This document shows positions 31,401 through 39,408 of a DNA stretch of 40,904 nucleotides, one piece after another. A program made the position numbers and the translations under genes. The stretch's first letter is position 1. Each line of letters opens with the position of its first letter. This DNA comes from a virus. The stretch lies in the IMG/VR virus record IMGVR_UViG_3300020436_000022, positions 1 to 40,904 of that record, one strand, 5' to 3'. The notes below the pieces were generated by a model. That model was not told where the DNA came from. It saw only the letters and a list, made by a program, of their open reading frames with translations, and searched no databases.

Positions 31401-33020
31401 CAGAAAAATAATTACGTCAACTATGCTTCAGCTGACCCTGCTACTGCTAACTACATCACACTAGAAGCACGTGATGGTGACGCAGAAGAATTAGATCTGT
31501 CACTCAGAATGATACCACTGAATGCTACAGGTGGTACAGACCTAGAGGTCAGACGACCTAGTATCTTAAGATCAGGTAACCATACATTTGAATACGTTGG
31601 TTTCGGACCAGGTAACTATTCAACTGGTCTACCTTCAGTACAGAACAGAGTTCTTACAGAGAATGAAATACTATTAGCACAGTCACAGAAGGAAGAGGGT
31701 GGTATCGCATTCTACTCTGGACTGAACAGTAATGGTGACCTATTCATAGGTAACACACGTATCAGCTCAGTTACAGGTGAAGAGGAATCACTAGACACTC
31801 CAGTGTTATCAGTTGTTGGTGAGACAGCAAACTTACGTCCTACATTTGATGAGATCATTGTAAGGGATAAGATAACCATTGAGAGTAATACTCTAACAAC
31901 AGAATTTAAAGGTAAGTTCCTTGTACAGGGTGAGACTACAATTAATGATAGAGTCACTTGTGCTGACATAACAGTCGGTAAGACAGGTGAGTCAAGTAAA
32001 AACATTGACGTTGTTGGATCATCGCCTGGTACTGGATCAGCAAACGATGGTGACTGGAAACTATTAGAACTACCCACACGTGGATACTACACAGGATGGT
32101 ACTGGGATGGTAACTATTGGGTCAAGCAGGGACTGACTGACACAGGTAATCTAAACATCACAGGTGGCTCAGGCAACTCTGATGCTACGGGTGATTTAAC
32201 ATTCTCCAACGGGTTGGGTATCAATATCACATCTAATGGTGGATTATCAGTCGGTACAGGTGCTACAACACTGGGTGGTACACTAGCAGTAACTAATCAG
32301 GCTACATTCTCTAATGATGTAGCAGTGTATGGTGGTGATATAACAACCAACCAGAGCACATTCAACCTAATCAATAGCACAGCAACCACACTAAACATAG
32401 GTGGAGCAGCAACTAGCTTAACACTAGGTGCTACCAGTGGTACTACAACCATAAGAAATAACTTCTCACTGACTGGTGATTTAACTATCAGTGGTGGTGA
32501 CTTGACAGTCGGCTCAACCAATGTTATCTCAGACAGTGGTGGTAGTTGTTCATTAAAAGGTATTGATAGTATAGATGCTACAACAGAAGCAACTATCGAA
32601 AGTGCTATAGATACACTAGGCAACTTAACCTCAGCTACCCAACTATCAGCGATAGGTACTGTCTCAACTGGTACATGGCAGGGTAGTATAATCAATAGAG
32701 CATATGGTGGTACAGGTATAAACACCTCGTCACTATCAAATGGTCAGTTACTTATAGCTTCATCAAGTGGATTTTCTCTTAACACTCTTACAGGTGGTAC
32801 TGCTATTGGCATTTCCAATGGTGCTAATACTATTACTATTACTAACAACGGAGTCACGTCTCTCGCAGTCAGCAACCAAGGGTCAAGTATAAGTTTAAAC
32901 TCAAGCACAGGTTCATTAACACTAACAATCGGATCAGGATCCAACGCATACGGATCAAGAACAGTCTCTACTAACAACCCTAGTGGTGGTAGCAATGGAG
33001 ACGTATGGTATAGATATTAA
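28494..33020 (+). CDS. Long tail fibre protein, 1508 residues
   Basis: The largest protein in the window. The N-terminal TGRCIYVNPDDFDASDSFDN, then RPFKSIQRALVESARFSYRT, is well known to me from large cyanomyovirus fibre/structural proteins and resembles beta-helix starts. The middle contains many beta domains. The C-terminal third has classic fibre repeats (GDLTFSNGLGINITSNGGLS, TLGGTLAVTNQATFSNDVAV) and ends with the GTVSTGTWQGSIINRAYGGT motif and GGSNGDVWYRY, as in many phage fibre tips. It probably forms the distal long fibre (gp34/gp37-like) and presents the adhesin encoded next. Only 2 nt separate it from that gene. Confidence 0.8.
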   Translation: MALTRLKNVFTSKTGRCIYVNPDDFDASDSFDNRGNSPNRPFKSIQRALVESARFSYRTGQFNDAFESFTIVLYPSEYVLDNRPGTNTSGQAFIDDDIPILSSASDLDLQNTDGTPNPNNILYKFNSVEGGIIIPRGTSLVGMDLRKTKLKPLYVPDPASGSIERSAIFRVTGGCYFWQFSFFDGPNTGVYTDPAQPTASTPPTYSHHKLCCFEYADGKNVLSTVNDTLGNALTITDLDLYYQKVAKAFDDIPDTTGVTAADEFQKRVEENRIVGPNTSGPITISSIVTDYINSGVYTTTAEVTTTTPHGFSNGTPVQIEGVSGAVAGRFNGSYFITEVPTTTTFRYIIKDPTQAAPANNPTATGSTVRVEIDNVDSASPYIFNISLRSTWGTCGMHADGAKATGFKSMVVAQFTGVSLQKDDNAFIKWDGSTYIAGNHTDGDSIYRPSYRNFHVKCSNDAVIQAVSVFAVGFADHFVALSGGDQSITNSNSNFGSTALRAKGFKTLPFTQDKAGKVTHVIPPKKLTRTYTAVAGYTFNATLNNRTVTPSPLNAQHGLTANQFIRIGAIDSTESYMVESVATNGVITLNRGYRGSTVTGSTVYSGSIDEIPVGYIALDVQKIKYNSSRTVGTAKNTWSSSTTLSANTSVVYGGKAYYTATGGTTGSTPPTWDTAPLARSDGGVTWSYIGDVDTRLYLYGYNSEATKPPYKLQGYNLGARINDVLYVSLIDGSTPKTYYTNITPTGSASVSDVHFTNITTQNFVPGDPNHPLQFDDQLNTWYVRITAATSSNTSYGIHYHLGNEAFYATSLFTGASYMMRIPDNRSSRDRTYRFRYEVDSSVLSRDPINGYIIQPRNVATGQSYDKVYYIYDIEKVTPLQSGAQNGIYYLTMLNGKISPSNGNLSNFAFSQNINNLYPQLDKDNPTEDPLKATSVASNTIVGLVTTTDGSGAEDLSRSITKEIVSDYIVEQKNNYVNYASADPATANYITLEARDGDAEELDLSLRMIPLNATGGTDLEVRRPSILRSGNHTFEYVGFGPGNYSTGLPSVQNRVLTENEILLAQSQKEEGGIAFYSGLNSNGDLFIGNTRISSVTGEEESLDTPVLSVVGETANLRPTFDEIIVRDKITIESNTLTTEFKGKFLVQGETTINDRVTCADITVGKTGESSKNIDVVGSSPGTGSANDGDWKLLELPTRGYYTGWYWDGNYWVKQGLTDTGNLNITGGSGNSDATGDLTFSNGLGINITSNGGLSVGTGATTLGGTLAVTNQATFSNDVAVYGGDITTNQSTFNLINSTATTLNIGGAATSLTLGATSGTTTIRNNFSLTGDLTISGGDLTVGSTNVISDSGGSCSLKGIDSIDATTEATIESAIDTLGNLTSATQLSAIGTVSTGTWQGSIINRAYGGTGINTSSLSNGQLLIASSSGFSLNTLTGGTAIGISNGANTITITNNGVTSLAVSNQGSSISLNSSTGSLTLTIGSGSNAYGSRTVSTNNPSGGSNGDVWYRY

Positions 33021-33022
33021 TT

Positions 33023-33943
33023 ATGGGATTACCTTATGATGCAGGGATAGCGAACTATCTTAGTCCTACCCTACACTCACGTATAAAATCAGGTGGCACA
33101 TGGCGATGGGTTGACCAGTTATCAGTCAAGTCAGGTGGGTCATGGCGTACAGTCAAACAGGCATATGTTAAATCTGGTGGTTCATGGAGAAAGTTCCATG
33201 ATGCAGAGAATGTATTTACATTCTATGTAACTCTAAGTGGTACACGTACCTCAACATTTAACTTAGGCACATGGTTATCTAACAGTGGTTATCAGTCACC
33301 ATCACTGGGCAGGACATATAATAATGGAGATAGAATACGTGGTGTGATACATGTCACAGGTACAGCTGGTGGTAATCCTGGCGTATACATAGGTAACTTT
33401 GGTACTAACTCACGTGTGTACATCAAGATTGATAGTAATAGAAGAATAGCAGGATATGGTGGTAATGGTGGTAATATAGGTAGTGGTGGACAGTCAGCAG
33501 GAACAGCATTATATACTAGAACTCCAGTATTCATCGAGAACAACGGTAATATGTGGGGAGGTGGCGGTGGTGGCCGTGGTGGTAACAACGGTCAGTGTGT
33601 AGGTACATACTATTACAACTATAACTGTGGTAAGAACTGTTACGCACAGGGTACAGGATATAATTACAACCCAGCCTCTGGTGGTGGAGGTGGCGGTGGA
33701 GCTGGTGTACCAGTTGGTGCTGGCCGTCAAGGTGGTAGCAATGGTAGCTACAACTCAGGTGGTAATGGTGGATCAGGAAATGGATGTGGATCCAACTCAG
33801 GTGGTAAAGGTGGTAATCCTGGTCAAAATGCTTCAGGTGGTAACTCAGGTTCCAACGGTAACAGTGGGTACTATATAGATGGAGCGTCCTATGTATATTC
33901 ATGGGTAGCAACAGGAGACCGTAGAGGTAGATCAGGAAACTAA
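33023..33943 (+). CDS. Glycine-rich adhesin, gp38-like
   Basis: A 306-residue protein. The N-terminus has three near-repeats of KSGG-(T/S)-W-R (residues about 23-57), the kind of attachment motif seen in fibre-tip proteins. Residues about 150-285 contain many Gly-rich loops (MWGGGGGGRGGNNGQ, ASGGGGGGGAGVPVGAG, SGGNGGSGNGCG) as in the polyglycine sandwich of gp38 adhesins (phage S16 type). Cysteines in CVGTYYYNYNCGKNCYAQGT may bind metal or form bridges. Gp38 sits on the fibre tip and sets host range. Placement directly after the long fibre supports this. Confidence 0.8.
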   Translation: MGLPYDAGIANYLSPTLHSRIKSGGTWRWVDQLSVKSGGSWRTVKQAYVKSGGSWRKFHDAENVFTFYVTLSGTRTSTFNLGTWLSNSGYQSPSLGRTYNNGDRIRGVIHVTGTAGGNPGVYIGNFGTNSRVYIKIDSNRRIAGYGGNGGNIGSGGQSAGTALYTRTPVFIENNGNMWGGGGGGRGGNNGQCVGTYYYNYNCGKNCYAQGTGYNYNPASGGGGGGGAGVPVGAGRQGGSNGSYNSGGNGGSGNGCGSNSGGKGGNPGQNASGGNSGSNGNSGYYIDGASYVYSWVATGDRRGRSGN

Positions 33944-34404
33944 TGGCACAATCAGAACTAACACAAGAACCTCAGTTCAAAGTATATGGTGCAGACTCAG
34001 TGAAGTTTACTATCACTGAAGTTGATGATGAACTGAAACAAATAAAAGTATCAATCAACTGTAGTGAGTTAACAACTCAACCAGATGATTTGCTTATCGA
34101 TGCATGGAACCTCAACACAGAGGAACCAATACGTCTACAAATAGCAAAGATGGTATTTGATGCTGTACTACAGCAGAAGAATCTAGAGTCAGACAGCTCA
34201 GTACAGCTGAACTCATGTAATACTATTGTAACGCAGGAGCAGACAGTCACAGCGACTGAACTAGAGTCACATCTAACAGAGATGCACAAACAGAGAGCAA
34301 ATCACTTTGATCCACTACTCACAGAGAGTAGGATCACAACTATCTTCCATGAAGATGACTTTGACTACCAGTTTGAAAACCTTATTAAAGAATTGAATAG
34401 CTAA
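33943..34404 (+). CDS. Unknown protein in the adhesin operon
   Basis: A 153-residue acidic protein beginning AQSELTQEPQFKVYGADSVK and ending DDFDYQFENLIKELNS. It has a strand-rich N-terminal half (FTITEVDDELKQIKVSINCS) and a helical C-terminal half. Start and stop join both neighbours at TAATG junctions. A fibre-assembly helper would fit the place, but no family is recognised. Confidence 0.65.
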   Translation: MAQSELTQEPQFKVYGADSVKFTITEVDDELKQIKVSINCSELTTQPDDLLIDAWNLNTEEPIRLQIAKMVFDAVLQQKNLESDSSVQLNSCNTIVTQEQTVTATELESHLTEMHKQRANHFDPLLTESRITTIFHEDDFDYQFENLIKELNS

Positions 34405-35165
34405 TGTATGATATTACCACTAATAAATCATATGATATAGCAGCGTATGGGTTCGGTAAGAAGATCGAACAACATGGGTTTGAGATATTATCATGTGTGA
34501 GTGCTCGTCAAGGTAAAAAGATATTTGGTAACGACCCTGATATAACAGAGGTGAAACCAGAGTTTGATTTACTAGCTGACTGGATCACCAAAAATCCTAG
34601 TGGTAAGGTAGCAACTAACGAAGCATTGCTACGTAAGTATGGTTATGATCATGCTACAGTACATCATAGGACAGTACTATTCACATCACAGTGGAGAACA
34701 GATGCACTCAACATGCCTGATCACAGTCTGTTATACCACGCAGGAGCATACTCACAGTTTAAAATGCCAGGTGTGTCTAGACTCACAAGTGTAGAGAAAG
34801 ATGGATCCTCAGTATGTGTAGGACCTATGGATGCTACAAACTATCAGAGGACAGTATATAAATTTGAGACCAGTGGTAGATTCAAACCAGAGACAGAAGG
34901 GAGTATAATAGTACCAACAGAAGATTGTTACATTCAAGGATTTCTATTGAAGAGACACATGGCATTCAAGTGTACAGTCATGGACTGGCAGTCATTCAAT
35001 GTAACTAAACCAACATGGCTCATTGAGTTCACAACAAATAATATTGATCCCGTTGCTACGGGCAGACAATGGTTACAACAGTTCGAGGATGGACTGATTG
35101 AATTTGTGGACAGAGTGCCTAAAGAATACAAATACAGTAACGAGAAAGGATTATATGTTGAGTGA
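34404..35165 (+). CDS. Unknown protein, first of a tandem paralogous pair
   Basis: A 253-residue protein. It shares an aligned core with the next gene: FTSQWRTDALNMPDHSLLYH, AGAYSQFKMPGVSRLTS, SSVCVGP, and a later IIVPTEDCYIQGFLLKRH. The related blocks in the second gene are listed there. No catalytic motif stands out; both contain conserved Tyr, His and Lys in the YHAG-Y core. They lie right after the adhesin in the late operon, so a virion or fibre-maturation role is possible. It overlaps the next gene by 11 nt. Confidence 0.68.
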   Translation: MYDITTNKSYDIAAYGFGKKIEQHGFEILSCVSARQGKKIFGNDPDITEVKPEFDLLADWITKNPSGKVATNEALLRKYGYDHATVHHRTVLFTSQWRTDALNMPDHSLLYHAGAYSQFKMPGVSRLTSVEKDGSSVCVGPMDATNYQRTVYKFETSGRFKPETEGSIIVPTEDCYIQGFLLKRHMAFKCTVMDWQSFNVTKPTWLIEFTTNNIDPVATGRQWLQQFEDGLIEFVDRVPKEYKYSNEKGLYVE

Positions 35166-35844
35166 GAAAGTAATCCAAGACTTCGGTCATGAGGTTACAG
35201 TTTTATATTATAACAACGTACATAAAGGATACAAATTCATAGGAGACGACCCTGAGAGTAAGATCATCAAGGTTCCTAGTGATGTATTGGAGAGAGTATA
35301 TAATAAACTAGAAATGACTGGACATGAAGAACACATGCCAGCTAGAGCATACTTAGATAAGTTCTATTTACATAACAGGTGTCTGTTATTTACCAGTGGT
35401 ATGTGGATGTCAGAGACAGCAGGAGTACCACACATGCTGATGTACAAGGCAGGGACATATTTAAACTATAAAATGGCAGGGATGACTAGACTCACAGCAC
35501 TGACTGATAATGCTAGTGCTATTTGTATAGGACCTGATCCTGGCAGTGACGCACTGGGATATTATAATAGAAAGGTAACGAAGGTAGACAGTGAGATATT
35601 ATTTGACCGTACGGACAGGGTGGTTGTCGCAACGCAGAATATGTGGTATGATGGAGACATCATAAACGCAGGAAAACCATACCTAGTTAAACGTAAGGGT
35701 AAACTTAAGTTGCTAAACTCAGGATATGTGGTAGAATTCTGGTTAGATAAAGTAAACATTGAAGAGACCATAACTGATTATATTAGTATGTGGATCGACA
35801 ATAAAATCATACTTAGAGAACGTAATGCCAAGAATCAAGCATAA
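35155..35844 (+). CDS. Unknown protein, second of a tandem paralogous pair
   Basis: A 229-residue protein from ATG 35155 (an upstream in-frame ATG at 35098 would overlap the preceding gene by 68 nt). Its core FTSGMWMSETAGVPHMLMYK, AGTYLNYKMAGMTRLTALTD and SAICIGPDPG parallels the preceding gene, as does VVVATQNMWYDGDIINAGKP, YLVKRKGKL. The pair therefore arose by duplication and has diverged strongly. Function unknown. It overlaps the next small gene by 20 nt. Confidence 0.68.
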   Translation: MLSEKVIQDFGHEVTVLYYNNVHKGYKFIGDDPESKIIKVPSDVLERVYNKLEMTGHEEHMPARAYLDKFYLHNRCLLFTSGMWMSETAGVPHMLMYKAGTYLNYKMAGMTRLTALTDNASAICIGPDPGSDALGYYNRKVTKVDSEILFDRTDRVVVATQNMWYDGDIINAGKPYLVKRKGKLKLLNSGYVVEFWLDKVNIEETITDYISMWIDNKIILRERNAKNQA

Positions 35845-36079
35845 GCACCTGTCACGTGCTCAGTTTGAATTTTTATTAGATCATATGATGGAGACACTCC
35901 CAGACCATGAAATCACAGAGTGGTTACAATGGGTGTGGTCTATGAATGAAGGAGACAGCAATATCAGGGCTGGATCTGCACAGGGATATCGTATGATGCA
36001 GTATGATAAGGCAGAGTTCGATGAAGAGGATGAGTACAACTACACATATACATGGACTGACGAGGAAGAAATCTGGTGA
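35825..36079 (+). CDS. Unknown small protein
   Basis: An 84-residue protein with a basic start (PRIKHKHLSRAQFEFLLDHM), a Trp-rich helix (EITEWLQWVWSMNEG) and an acidic C-terminus (FDEEDEYNYTYTWTDEEEIW). Start overlaps the previous gene by 20 nt; the stop overlaps the methyltransferase GTG (GTGA). It may be tied to either the adhesin group or the methyltransferase; no family recognised. Confidence 0.65.
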   Translation: MPRIKHKHLSRAQFEFLLDHMMETLPDHEITEWLQWVWSMNEGDSNIRAGSAQGYRMMQYDKAEFDEEDEYNYTYTWTDEEEIW

Positions 36080-37167
36080 AAGATCTTATATTATTTGGTG
36101 ACTGTAAGGAGACACTTAAACAGTTCCCACGTGGCAGTGCTCAGATGTGTGTGACATCACCTCCTTACTATGGTCTACGTGACTATGGCACAGCAACATG
36201 GATAGGTGGTGACCCTAACTGTAATCACATGAGAGACTCAAAGGTTAATCCTGATCATTGTATCACTGGACATAAGAACCATGATCAAATGTCAGGTGTG
36301 GGTGATGCTATCTACAAAACAGTGTGCCCCAAGTGTGGTGCTATTAGACAAGATAGTCAAATAGGATTAGAAGAGACACCAGAAGAGTTTATTCAATCAC
36401 TGGTAGAGGTATTTCGTGAGGTACGTGATGTACTCGCAGATGATGGTGTACTATGGGTGAACATAGGTGATAGCTATTATAATTACAGACCAGGCACAGG
36501 TGGACTACCTAAACAAACAGTAAGTAGAACAAATCAAGACCTACCAGAAGAGTGTAATAGAAGAGCAAACAAACTAGATGGTCTGAAAGAGAAGGACATG
36601 ATAGGTATACCATGGATGCTTGCTTTCGCATTGCGGGCAGATGGATGGTATCTACGTCAGGATATTATATGGCACAAACCAAACCCTATGCCTGAGAGTG
36701 TGAGGGATAGATGTACTAAATCACATGAGTACATATTTTTATTAAGTAAACAACGTAAGTATTATTATGACAACGAAGCAATCAAAGAACCAGTTAAGCA
36801 AGACTGGGGTAAACGAGACAGGACAAGCGGTAAGTACCATAATCCTGGCACTGGCCTTCAACCTCATAGTGGTCTTACCAAGTCTTATGAACGGAAAAAT
36901 AAACGAGATGTTTGGTCAGTAACAAATAAACCATTCAAGGGAGCACACTTTGCTTGTTTCCCTCCAGAGTTGATTGAACCATGTATACTCGCAGGAAGCA
37001 AGAAAGGCGACACTATTCTAGATCCATTTATGGGATCAGGAACTACAGCTATGGTGGCTAAGCAACATGATCGCAGTTATATCGGGTGTGAGCTCAATGA
37101 GCAGTACGGATCACTGATCCAAAAACGGCTCAAGGCTATACCTACGAAGTTGCCATTTGATATGTGA
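36076..37167 (+). CDS. DNA methyltransferase, SPPY type (N4-cytosine or N6-adenine)
   Basis: A 363-residue beta-class DNA methyltransferase. The catalytic motif TSPPYYGLRDYG (residues 27-38) comes first and the SAM-binding motif DPFMGSGTT (about 316-324) near the end. A zinc ribbon of the form C49-x-H51 ... C84-x2-C87 is inserted between. IGLEETPEEFIQSLVEVFRE and LWVNIGDSYYN are typical of these enzymes. SPPY rather than DPPY is often seen with N4-cytosine activity, but does not prove it. The start is GTG at 36076. It could protect phage DNA or form part of a restriction-modification set with 37961-39395. Confidence 0.9.
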   Translation: MKDLILFGDCKETLKQFPRGSAQMCVTSPPYYGLRDYGTATWIGGDPNCNHMRDSKVNPDHCITGHKNHDQMSGVGDAIYKTVCPKCGAIRQDSQIGLEETPEEFIQSLVEVFREVRDVLADDGVLWVNIGDSYYNYRPGTGGLPKQTVSRTNQDLPEECNRRANKLDGLKEKDMIGIPWMLAFALRADGWYLRQDIIWHKPNPMPESVRDRCTKSHEYIFLLSKQRKYYYDNEAIKEPVKQDWGKRDRTSGKYHNPGTGLQPHSGLTKSYERKNKRDVWSVTNKPFKGAHFACFPPELIEPCILAGSKKGDTILDPFMGSGTTAMVAKQHDRSYIGCELNEQYGSLIQKRLKAIPTKLPFDM

Positions 37168-37171
37168 CACC

Positions 37172-37197
37172 AGTGGACAGTTAAAAAAGTGTCCACT
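37172..37197 (+). promoter_or_regulatory. Inverted repeat after the methyltransferase
   Basis: AGTGGACA (37172-37179) and TGTCCACT (37190-37197) are perfect 8-bp inverted repeats around a 10-nt A-rich loop, 5 nt after the methyltransferase stop. It is either a terminator-like hairpin without a T tract or an operator for the promoter region that follows. Confidence 0.55.
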
Positions 37198-37224
37198 AAT
37201 TTCCCATCTCAGTTGACTAGGCTC

Positions 37225-37230
37225 TATAAT
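37225..37230 (+). promoter_or_regulatory. -10 box TATAAT
   Basis: A perfect TATAAT with no good -35 at 16-18 bp (TTGACT lies only 6 bp upstream). It is in the 86-bp gap before the gene at 37254, which has a strong AAGGAG ribosome site. An activator-dependent early promoter is possible. Confidence 0.45.
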
Positions 37231-37253
37231 AAGAATATACAAATCAAGGAGCT

Positions 37254-37685
37254 ATGAGCAACTTACAAGACACAAAAGTTAAAGAGTGGACAGCAGACTA
37301 CATCACTGCTCTCAATGACAACTTCTACAACCATCAGGTTGACACATATCAGAGAATGATCTCTGAAGGTAGATACACTGATCATGCTATTGATCAACTA
37401 CGTAATGTCAAGACTAGAGACGCAAGATATCTCTACACATGGAAAGCACTTGAAGGACGCAAGTACTTCAAGATTGTATATCAGACATTTGATGAAGATG
37501 ACAACAGATTCAGACTTGGTTCTGTACACGCATTCATTGACAAGCATACTGGAGAGGTATACAAGGCAGCATCTTGGCAGAACCCTGCTAAACATGTCAG
37601 ATTTGACATGAGAATCATCAAGGACAGAGAGTTCTTACACGACCCTGATCAAATTGATTGGGCGGGTGGTCACTTATACATGTAA
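37254..37685 (+). CDS. Conserved phage protein of unknown function
   Basis: A 143-residue protein. The block SVHAFIDKHTGEVYKAASWQ, followed by NPAKHVRFDMR, and the end DWAGGHLYM are familiar from many marine phages, where the family has no known function. The start ATG lies 5 nt after AAGGAG. It is the first gene after the inverted repeat and -10 box. It probably is transcribed with the downstream restriction-methylation genes. Confidence 0.8.
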   Translation: MSNLQDTKVKEWTADYITALNDNFYNHQVDTYQRMISEGRYTDHAIDQLRNVKTRDARYLYTWKALEGRKYFKIVYQTFDEDDNRFRLGSVHAFIDKHTGEVYKAASWQNPAKHVRFDMRIIKDREFLHDPDQIDWAGGHLYM

Positions 37686-37700
37686 ATGGAGGTAAAACAC

Positions 37701-37964
37701 GTGACTAAAACTGAAGTAATCTTAGAGCGTTATCCTTATCGCTTCGTACAAAAAGGACTACTAGAGGAGAACGGAGCACCTGACTTCCGTATCCAAAAGT
37801 TCAATGACATACAAAAGAGATACTACGACATGTATTATCTCGATAGTCAAGCACAACTAGATTGTTGTATTGAAGACAGAGAGTATGTCAAGTGGTTAGA
37901 CCCAGACCCAGAGGTGGCAGCATATCCACGTAAGGGAGATACTATTGTGAGTCCATACTCATGA
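37701..37964 (+). CDS. Unknown small protein
   Basis: An 87-residue protein. The GTG at 37701 is preferred over the ATG at 37686 because a perfect GGAGGT lies 7 nt before it; using the ATG would put that site inside the gene. Start TKTEVILERYPYRFVQKGLL; later KRYYDMYYLDSQAQLDCCIE; end YPRKGDTIVSPYS. No family is recognised. It overlaps the endonuclease-like gene by 4 nt. Confidence 0.65.
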   Translation: MTKTEVILERYPYRFVQKGLLEENGAPDFRIQKFNDIQKRYYDMYYLDSQAQLDCCIEDREYVKWLDPDPEVAAYPRKGDTIVSPYS

Positions 37965-38530
37965 TGAAACTAAACAATGTAGGTGGTACAACACCTATGC
38001 TAGATGGTACACGTATGGTAGATTTCTTGAATCAACTCAAGAAACTACCTTGGGCAAATGGTGATGACCATGAAGCAAGAGTAGGAGAGTTACTAGATGA
38101 TTATGGTATACATTATACCTATCAACCCAATGGTACTCAAAACTATCCTGATTATGAGATACCTACACGATGGGGTATTATTAACCTAGAGTGTAAATCT
38201 AACAAGAATGCTAAACCAATGTACAACAGTGGTAGACCACACGCAGATGGTCTGTATGTATTCACAAGTCAGAAGTATAATGAAACTACATTGTTCTGGG
38301 GTGATGACATACTCACCTTGGACAAGAGAGAATTATATGATAGAATGTTATTAGAAATGAAAGATGTACTCGTACGTTATCAAGCACTACCAGAGTGGCA
38401 GGATGATAGAGGATTTGATTTCTATCTAAGAGAGATGTACATACAGAGTGGTACGTCAGAATATACTGATTACTTTACACATAAGGACAGAACTACATGC
38501 GAACAGAATGTATTTAATTTCTTCAAATGA
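37961..38530 (+). CDS. PD-(D/E)XK restriction-endonuclease-like protein
   Basis: A 189-residue protein. Residues 62-79 give the nuclease core: P63-D64 in NYPDYEIPTRWG and E77-C78-K79 in IINLECKSNK, spaced 12 residues, with an upstream helix acid (E38 or E43). The stretch PMYNSGRPHADGLYVFTSQK after the ExK lysine looks like type II restriction enzymes that bind DNA there. It lies directly between small genes and a DPPY methyltransferase whose start overlaps its end, with a second methyltransferase three genes upstream. That context suggests a restriction-modification role. Alternatives are a host-DNA-degrading or homing nuclease. Two ATGs (37961, 37964) are possible starts. Confidence 0.72.
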   Translation: MMKLNNVGGTTPMLDGTRMVDFLNQLKKLPWANGDDHEARVGELLDDYGIHYTYQPNGTQNYPDYEIPTRWGIINLECKSNKNAKPMYNSGRPHADGLYVFTSQKYNETTLFWGDDILTLDKRELYDRMLLEMKDVLVRYQALPEWQDDRGFDFYLREMYIQSGTSEYTDYFTHKDRTTCEQNVFNFFK

Positions 38531-39395
38531 TGCCAAGGCAGAGTTAGATGGGTGGGATGACCACTCATTTGATTGTTGTATCACTGACCCTCCATATGGT
38601 ATGGGTATGGAACACTGGGATTATAGTGTGCCTACAGTTGAACTATGGCAGGAAGTATACAGGACACTGAAACCTGGTGCTTTCCTGTTATCATTCTGTA
38701 GTCCACAGTTATATCATAGGATGGCAGTGAACGTAGAGGACGCAGGATTTGAGATCAAAGATCAGATCATGTGGATGGTAACTACCAAGATGCCTAAGAC
38801 TAACAGACTCAAACCCGCACATGAACCTATTGTGGTAGCACAGAGACCATGTGAAGGTAGTATTGAGAATAACTATGCCAAGTATGGTGTGGGTAAGATC
38901 AATATAGAGGACGCACGTGTACCTTGGGATGGTAAACCACCAACAGGATGGGTAGCAGGAGGTGTCAAGCGTAGGACATTCGGTAAGGATGGTAAGACTA
39001 CAGGCACACAGAAGGAGTTTGGTAAGGTAGATGCTAATCCAAAAGGCAGATACCCAAGCAACATAGTGGGTAATGTACAACCAGAACATCAAAAGTATTT
39101 CTATGCTCCACGTGCCACACGTAAGGAGAAGGGAGAGAACAATGATCATCCTACTGTTAAACCAGTAGCATTGATGGAGTGGTTGGTTAAGATCTATTGC
39201 CCTGAGAAGGGAACTGTACTCGACCCATTCTGCGGGTCAGGAACTACAGGAGTGGCAACTCTACCAACAGAGAGGTCATTCATAGGTATTGAAAAAGAAC
39301 CAGAGTATGTTAGAATAGCAGAAGAGAGGTGTTCGGTTGCCGAAGTGCCCACTGAGTTCACACCACTGGACTTTAATGCGTTACAATTAAACTAA
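38508..39395 (+). CDS. DNA adenine methyltransferase, DPPY type
   Basis: A 295-residue beta-class methyltransferase. Motif IV is DPPYGMGMEHW (D27-Y30) and the SAM-binding motif LDPFCGSGTTGVATLP is near residue 250. KPAHEPIVVAQRP and HPTVKPVALMEWLVKIYCP are typical of N6-adenine enzymes of this class. An ATG at 38508 is chosen; an in-frame GTG at 38448 would add 20 residues without similarity. It overlaps the endonuclease-like gene by 23 nt, which favours coupled production. Confidence 0.9.
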   Translation: MYLISSNDAKAELDGWDDHSFDCCITDPPYGMGMEHWDYSVPTVELWQEVYRTLKPGAFLLSFCSPQLYHRMAVNVEDAGFEIKDQIMWMVTTKMPKTNRLKPAHEPIVVAQRPCEGSIENNYAKYGVGKINIEDARVPWDGKPPTGWVAGGVKRRTFGKDGKTTGTQKEFGKVDANPKGRYPSNIVGNVQPEHQKYFYAPRATRKEKGENNDHPTVKPVALMEWLVKIYCPEKGTVLDPFCGSGTTGVATLPTERSFIGIEKEPEYVRIAEERCSVAEVPTEFTPLDFNALQLN

Positions 39396-39408
39396 CGAGG
39401 ATTTTATT

